Positions 61,138-64,000 of a stretch of 64,000 bases of DNA are shown in pieces. Source of the DNA: MGBC113645 sp036308445. GTDB lineage: Bacteria; Bacillota_I; Bacilli_A; Erysipelotrichales; Coprobacillaceae. How positions within the stretch are numbered: position 1 is the stretch's first letter; each line of letters starts with the position of its first letter. The stretch is taken from positions 7,354 through 71,353 of the forward strand of contig JAXJVS010000042.1 in assembly GCA_036308445.1 (NCBI GenBank), written 5' to 3'. The notes beneath the pieces were generated by a model that worked only from the letters and a program-made list of their open reading frames with translations, was not told the DNA's origin and did no database searches. Position numbers and translations under genes: made by a program.

Positions 61138-62262
61138 ATGAGGAAATTATTGAAATTATTTGTTTGTTGTTCTTTGACTGCAATAGTTTTAACTGGATGT
61201 AGCGAAGAATATGAGAAATACTCTCAATCTTTTATGGGTCCTTTCGATACTGTAACCCAATATATATCTTATAGTACAAGTGAAGATGAATTTAATGAAC
61301 AGTGTAATTACATTCAGGAGAGATTGGAATATTATGATAAATTATTTGATAAGTATACGAAATATGATGATATCAATAATGTTTATACAATCAATGAATG
61401 TGCTGGTGAAAATGCAGTTGAAGTTGATAAACCGTTAATTGATTTGATTGAATTATCTATTGAAAGATATAATACTATATCAAATAAGGTCAATATTGCT
61501 TTTGGAAGTGTAATTGAGATTTGGCATAATTACCGAGAGAAAGCTGAAAATAATGATGGTATAGGAGAAGTTCCTACTGGTGCTGAATTAAAAGCAGCTA
61601 ATTTACATACTGATATAAATAGTATCCATATTGATAGAGATTTGAATACAATATATATTGATGACAAAGATGTTTCTTTAGATGTTGGTGCTACTGCAAA
61701 AGGGTATGCTATTGAACTGGTTAAACAGGAATTAATTGAAATGGGTATTGATAATTTCTTGTTGAGTGGCGGTGGAAATGTTGCTAGCTATGGTCAAAGA
61801 AAAATAGCAAATGAATCTAGCACTTATTTAGAAGAATGTAAGGATTATTATTGTGTTGGATTAGAGTCTCCTAGAGATGGTAATTTTACTAAGGATGCAG
61901 ATGATCCTTCTGAATATGAAGCTATTTTGGTAGTTGATGGTAAGTCAATTGTTACAAGTGGTGATTATCAGAGGTTTTATGAAGATATAAATGGAATAAA
62001 GTATCATCACTTGATTGATCCGGATACTTTATATCCTGCTGTAAACTTTAGAAGTGTGAGTATTATTACTGAGGATAGTGGTTTAGCAGATTTCTTGAGT
62101 TCTGCAGTTTTCTTGATGACTTATGAGGATGGACTAAAATTAATTAATTCATTAGATGGTGTAGAAGCTATTTGGCTATTAGAAGATGGTAAAATTAGAA
62201 TGTCTGATGGATTAAGTGATAATGATAATTTATATATTATTGAAAAAGACAGATTGAATTAG
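61138..62262 (+). CDS. apbE: FAD:protein FMN transferase ApbE, lipoprotein form
   Basis: 374 residues. Lipoprotein signal ending VLTGC (Cys21). ApbE core: SFMGPFDTVTQ, ISNKVNIAFGSVIEIW, DVGATAKGYAIELV, LSGGGNVASYG, and KSIVTSGDYQRFYEDINGIKYHHLIDPDT with the Mg/FAD site. It transfers FMN to Thr/Ser of extracytosolic partner proteins. Extended -10 TGTTATAAT at 61111 gives it its own promoter after the lipoprotein terminator. The lipoprotein 5' to it is the likely substrate. Confidence 0.92.
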   Translation: MRKLLKLFVCCSLTAIVLTGCSEEYEKYSQSFMGPFDTVTQYISYSTSEDEFNEQCNYIQERLEYYDKLFDKYTKYDDINNVYTINECAGENAVEVDKPLIDLIELSIERYNTISNKVNIAFGSVIEIWHNYREKAENNDGIGEVPTGAELKAANLHTDINSIHIDRDLNTIYIDDKDVSLDVGATAKGYAIELVKQELIEMGIDNFLLSGGGNVASYGQRKIANESSTYLEECKDYYCVGLESPRDGNFTKDADDPSEYEAILVVDGKSIVTSGDYQRFYEDINGIKYHHLIDPDTLYPAVNFRSVSIITEDSGLADFLSSAVFLMTYEDGLKLINSLDGVEAIWLLEDGKIRMSDGLSDNDNLYIIEKDRLN

Positions 62263-62273
62263 GGGGTGCATTT

Positions 62274-62516
62274 ATGATTTATGAATTTAAACCAAGAGGA
62301 GTATGTTGTCAAAAAATAATTATTGATGCAGAAGATGATGTTGTTAATAGAGTACAATTTATTGGTGGATGTTCAGGTAATACTCAAGGTGTAGCAGCAT
62401 TGGCTCAGGGAATGAAAGTTGACGAAGTGGTTTCTAGATTAGAAGGTATTCGTTGTGGGTTTAAACCTACTTCTTGCCCAGATCAACTAGCAAAAGCTTT
62501 AAAAGAAGTCAAATAA
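62274..62516 (+). CDS. TSCPD-domain protein (TIGR03905-like)
   Basis: 80 residues. IYEFKPRGVCCQKIIID, VQFIGGCSGNTQGVAALAQGM and the eponymous TSCPDQLA at the C-terminus identify this small family. It contains conserved Cys residues that may bind a metal or cluster. Its role is not established. Placed 11 bases after apbE. Confidence 0.88.
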   Translation: MIYEFKPRGVCCQKIIIDAEDDVVNRVQFIGGCSGNTQGVAALAQGMKVDEVVSRLEGIRCGFKPTSCPDQLAKALKEVK

Positions 62517-62529
62517 GACTTCTTTTTTT
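62503..62529 (+). terminator. Terminator after the TSCPD gene
   Basis: AAGAAGTC, AAATAA (with the stop codon), GACTTCTT and a T run. Confidence 0.85.
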
Positions 62530-62554
62530 CATATAATAATCTGAGGTGTTTATC

Positions 62555-62863
62555 ATGATGATATTACGTATTAAAAAATTACAGTTTTTGTGTGGTATTT
62601 TATTATTGCTTCAGATTATATGTTATAAATGGATTATTCCTTTTCATTTTTTTACAGTATTATTGAGTCTTATTATTATAATAAATCAAAAATTCTTTAA
62701 AGTTATTCAATTGCAATATCATTTTTATTTGATAGGTTTATATCTGTATAGATTATGGTTATTAAGTATAGGTAATCTTTATATTCTTGAGTTAATCTAT
62801 GTGACATTATGTTTATATATTTCAATTATGTTAATACTTTTCTCATTCCATTGTATTCTTTAA
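62555..62863 (+). CDS. Small membrane protein, unknown
   Basis: 102 residues, almost wholly hydrophobic with three to four membrane helices and few charges (LRIKKLQ at the start, NQKFFKVIQ in the middle). ATG 62555 lies six bases after GAGGTG. No domain recognised. It is a single gene between two promoters and precedes dnaE. Confidence 0.5.
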   Translation: MMILRIKKLQFLCGILLLLQIICYKWIIPFHFFTVLLSLIIIINQKFFKVIQLQYHFYLIGLYLYRLWLLSIGNLYILELIYVTLCLYISIMLILFSFHCIL

Positions 62864-62865
62864 TT

Positions 62866-62874
62866 TGATATAAT
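62866..62874 (+). promoter_or_regulatory. Extended -10 for dnaE
   Basis: TGATATAAT (TGn + TATAAT), 25 bp before the ATG. Confidence 0.6.
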
Positions 62875-62898
62875 AAACTAACAAGTGAGGTGAGCAGG

Positions 62899-64000
62899 AT
62901 GTTTGGACATTTACAGATATATAGCTGTTATAGCTTTCAAAAAAGCACAGTCTTAATTAATGATTTAGTAAAAGATGCAAAAGAAAAGAACATAACTCAT
63001 CTTGCTTTAACTGATAAGAATAATATGTATGGAATGTTACAGTTTAATGATGAATGTTTAAAGAATAATATCACACCTTTATTTGGTTTAGAAGCAGATG
63101 TTATGATTGATGATGAAATATATCCTTTTGTACTTCTTGCGAAGGATGATCTAGGATATTTTGCGTTAGTTAAGATATCAAGTTATATTTATCTTAATGA
63201 ACAAAACAGTGTATCTCTCGAATTTGTGAGACAATATATACCTCATATTTATGTTATTTCAGCTTGTCAGGATGGATTAATAGAAAGATTAGTTGTAAAA
63301 GAGATGGAAGAACAAGCTGAAATGTATATGAGACAATTTAAACAATTATTTCAGGAAAATTATTATATCATGATTCAAAATCATGGTTTAGAAATGCAAA
63401 AACATTTTAATCAAAGATTAATGAGTATTGCAAAATATTGTAAAGTGAAGATTATATGCTCTAATCAGGTTAGTTATTTAAGAAAAAATGATGCTTTAGC
63501 AGTTGACTTGTTAGAGGCTTCAGCAAAAGGTATACAACTAGATATTCATCATAAACCATTAACTGATCAAAAATATTTAAAAGATGAAATAGAAATGAAT
63601 GAATTGTTTGATGATGAAATCATTCAAGAAACAATGAATGTTGTTTTGAGCTGTAAAGCAACAATTCCTTTAAATCATCGAAATTTACCCCATTTTCCAG
63701 TACCAAACAATGGAAAATCAGAAGATTATTTAAGAAGTTTATGTAAAGTTGGATTAAAGAAAAGATTTAAAAATCAAACGATAGATCGAAAATATATTGA
63801 AAGATTACAGTATGAATTAAAAGTTATTCATAATATGGGGTTTGATGATTATTTTTTAATTGTCTGGGACTATGTAAGATTTGCGAAAGTCAATCATATT
63901 TTAGTAGGCCCTGGAAGAGGTAGCGCTGCAGGTAGTTTGGTGGCCTATGTATTAGGGATTACTAATGTTGATCCTTTGGAATATGATTTATTATTTGAGC
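62899..64000 (+). CDS. dnaE: DNA polymerase III alpha subunit DnaE, 3'-truncated by window edge
   Basis: The first 367 residues of a protein usually near 1100. N-terminal PHP domain (ALTDKNNMYGMLQF) where the usual metal HxH is replaced by LQIYSCYS, a degenerate PHP. Then the polymerase region begins with LKVIHNMGFDDYFLIVWDYVRFAK and GPGRGSAAGSLVAYVLGIT, containing the nucleotide-binding GRGSAAG. ATG 62899 follows AGGTGAGCAGG. In Bacillota DnaE works beside PolC on primer extension. The rest lies beyond the window. Confidence 0.94.
   Translation, partial: MFGHLQIYSCYSFQKSTVLINDLVKDAKEKNITHLALTDKNNMYGMLQFNDECLKNNITPLFGLEADVMIDDEIYPFVLLAKDDLGYFALVKISSYIYLNEQNSVSLEFVRQYIPHIYVISACQDGLIERLVVKEMEEQAEMYMRQFKQLFQENYYIMIQNHGLEMQKHFNQRLMSIAKYCKVKIICSNQVSYLRKNDALAVDLLEASAKGIQLDIHHKPLTDQKYLKDEIEMNELFDDEIIQETMNVVLSCKATIPLNHRNLPHFPVPNNGKSEDYLRSLCKVGLKKRFKNQTIDRKYIERLQYELKVIHNMGFDDYFLIVWDYVRFAKVNHILVGPGRGSAAGSLVAYVLGITNVDPLEYDLLFE

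Overview
The window is AT-rich, low-GC Bacillota DNA that reads cleanly with the standard bacterial code. The gene set points to a spore-forming or recently spore-forming member of the Erysipelotrichia (Coprobacillaceae-like). Supporting signs are SpoVB-, CotJ-, YjcZ- and YlbD-type genes, T-box leaders, a Bacillus-like ylbDEF-rsmD-coaD block, a murC-ytxG-ytxH-ccpA block and a recJ-apt-rel block. The lineage is inferred from gene content only. No rRNA, tRNA or CRISPR array was seen.

Layout. 1-12.1 kb: the 3' end of fhs, then a tightly packed purine operon purE-C-M-N-H-D-L-B that ends in a strong terminator. 12.2-17.2 kb: two paralogous Na+/phosphate symporters with C-terminal PhoU-like domains, each preceded by helically phased TGTTAAG-type repeats, with an acylphosphatase and a DUF2812-like membrane protein between them. 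17.2-21.8 kb: an ABC exporter, a frameshifted DUF2804 gene, an enolase and a small membrane protein. 21.8-25.5 kb: a T-box-controlled amino-acid ABC importer with an aminotransferase. 25.5-32.9 kb: SpoVB-like flippase, ComN-like regulator, recJ, apt, rel and an aminotransferase. 33.0-36.1 kb: a two-component cluster with small membrane proteins and an 11-residue-repeat protein; two of its genes are broken at homopolymers. 36.1-40.5 kb: T-box-hisS-aspS-aminopeptidase. 40.5-41.9 kb: a broken MATE gene. 42.1-47.5 kb: murC, ytxG, ytxH, ccpA, a DprA-like gene, a rhomboid and a membrane protein, followed by a structured, terminator-ended RNA candidate. 47.8-49.3 kb: cotJ genes and a flavodoxin-like protein. 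49.3-51.2 kb: a PII-AmtB operon behind a promoter dense in TGATAA/TTATCA. 51.4-52.3 kb: a decayed IS4-type transposase. 52.4-58.1 kb: metY-like gene, def, a small Cys/Gly-rich protein, UPF0223, ftsW, ylbD-E-F, rsmD, coaD. 58.3-60 kb: pyrK-pyrD. 60.1-62.5 kb: a duplicated-domain lipoprotein, an ApbE flavin transferase and a TSCPD protein. From 62.9 kb: the start of dnaE.

How the genes work together. fhs makes the 10-formyl-THF that PurN and PurH use, and apt and rel add purine salvage and (p)ppGpp control. The purE and pyrK-pyrD regions feed nucleotide synthesis. PII and AmtB handle ammonium, and the T-boxes tie uptake and aminoacylation to tRNA charging. The lipoprotein and ApbE look like an extracytosolic flavin redox pair.

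The observations most worth following are the TGATAA-rich glnB-amtB promoter, the 11-bp phased repeats shared by the phosphate transporters and the two-component cluster, the undecapeptide-repeat protein, the duplicated ApbE-linked lipoprotein, the CotJA-CotJB-like fusion and the unassigned structured RNA near 47.5 kb. Several genes are broken at A or T runs; this may be real decay, phase variation or assembly error, and the sequence alone cannot decide.
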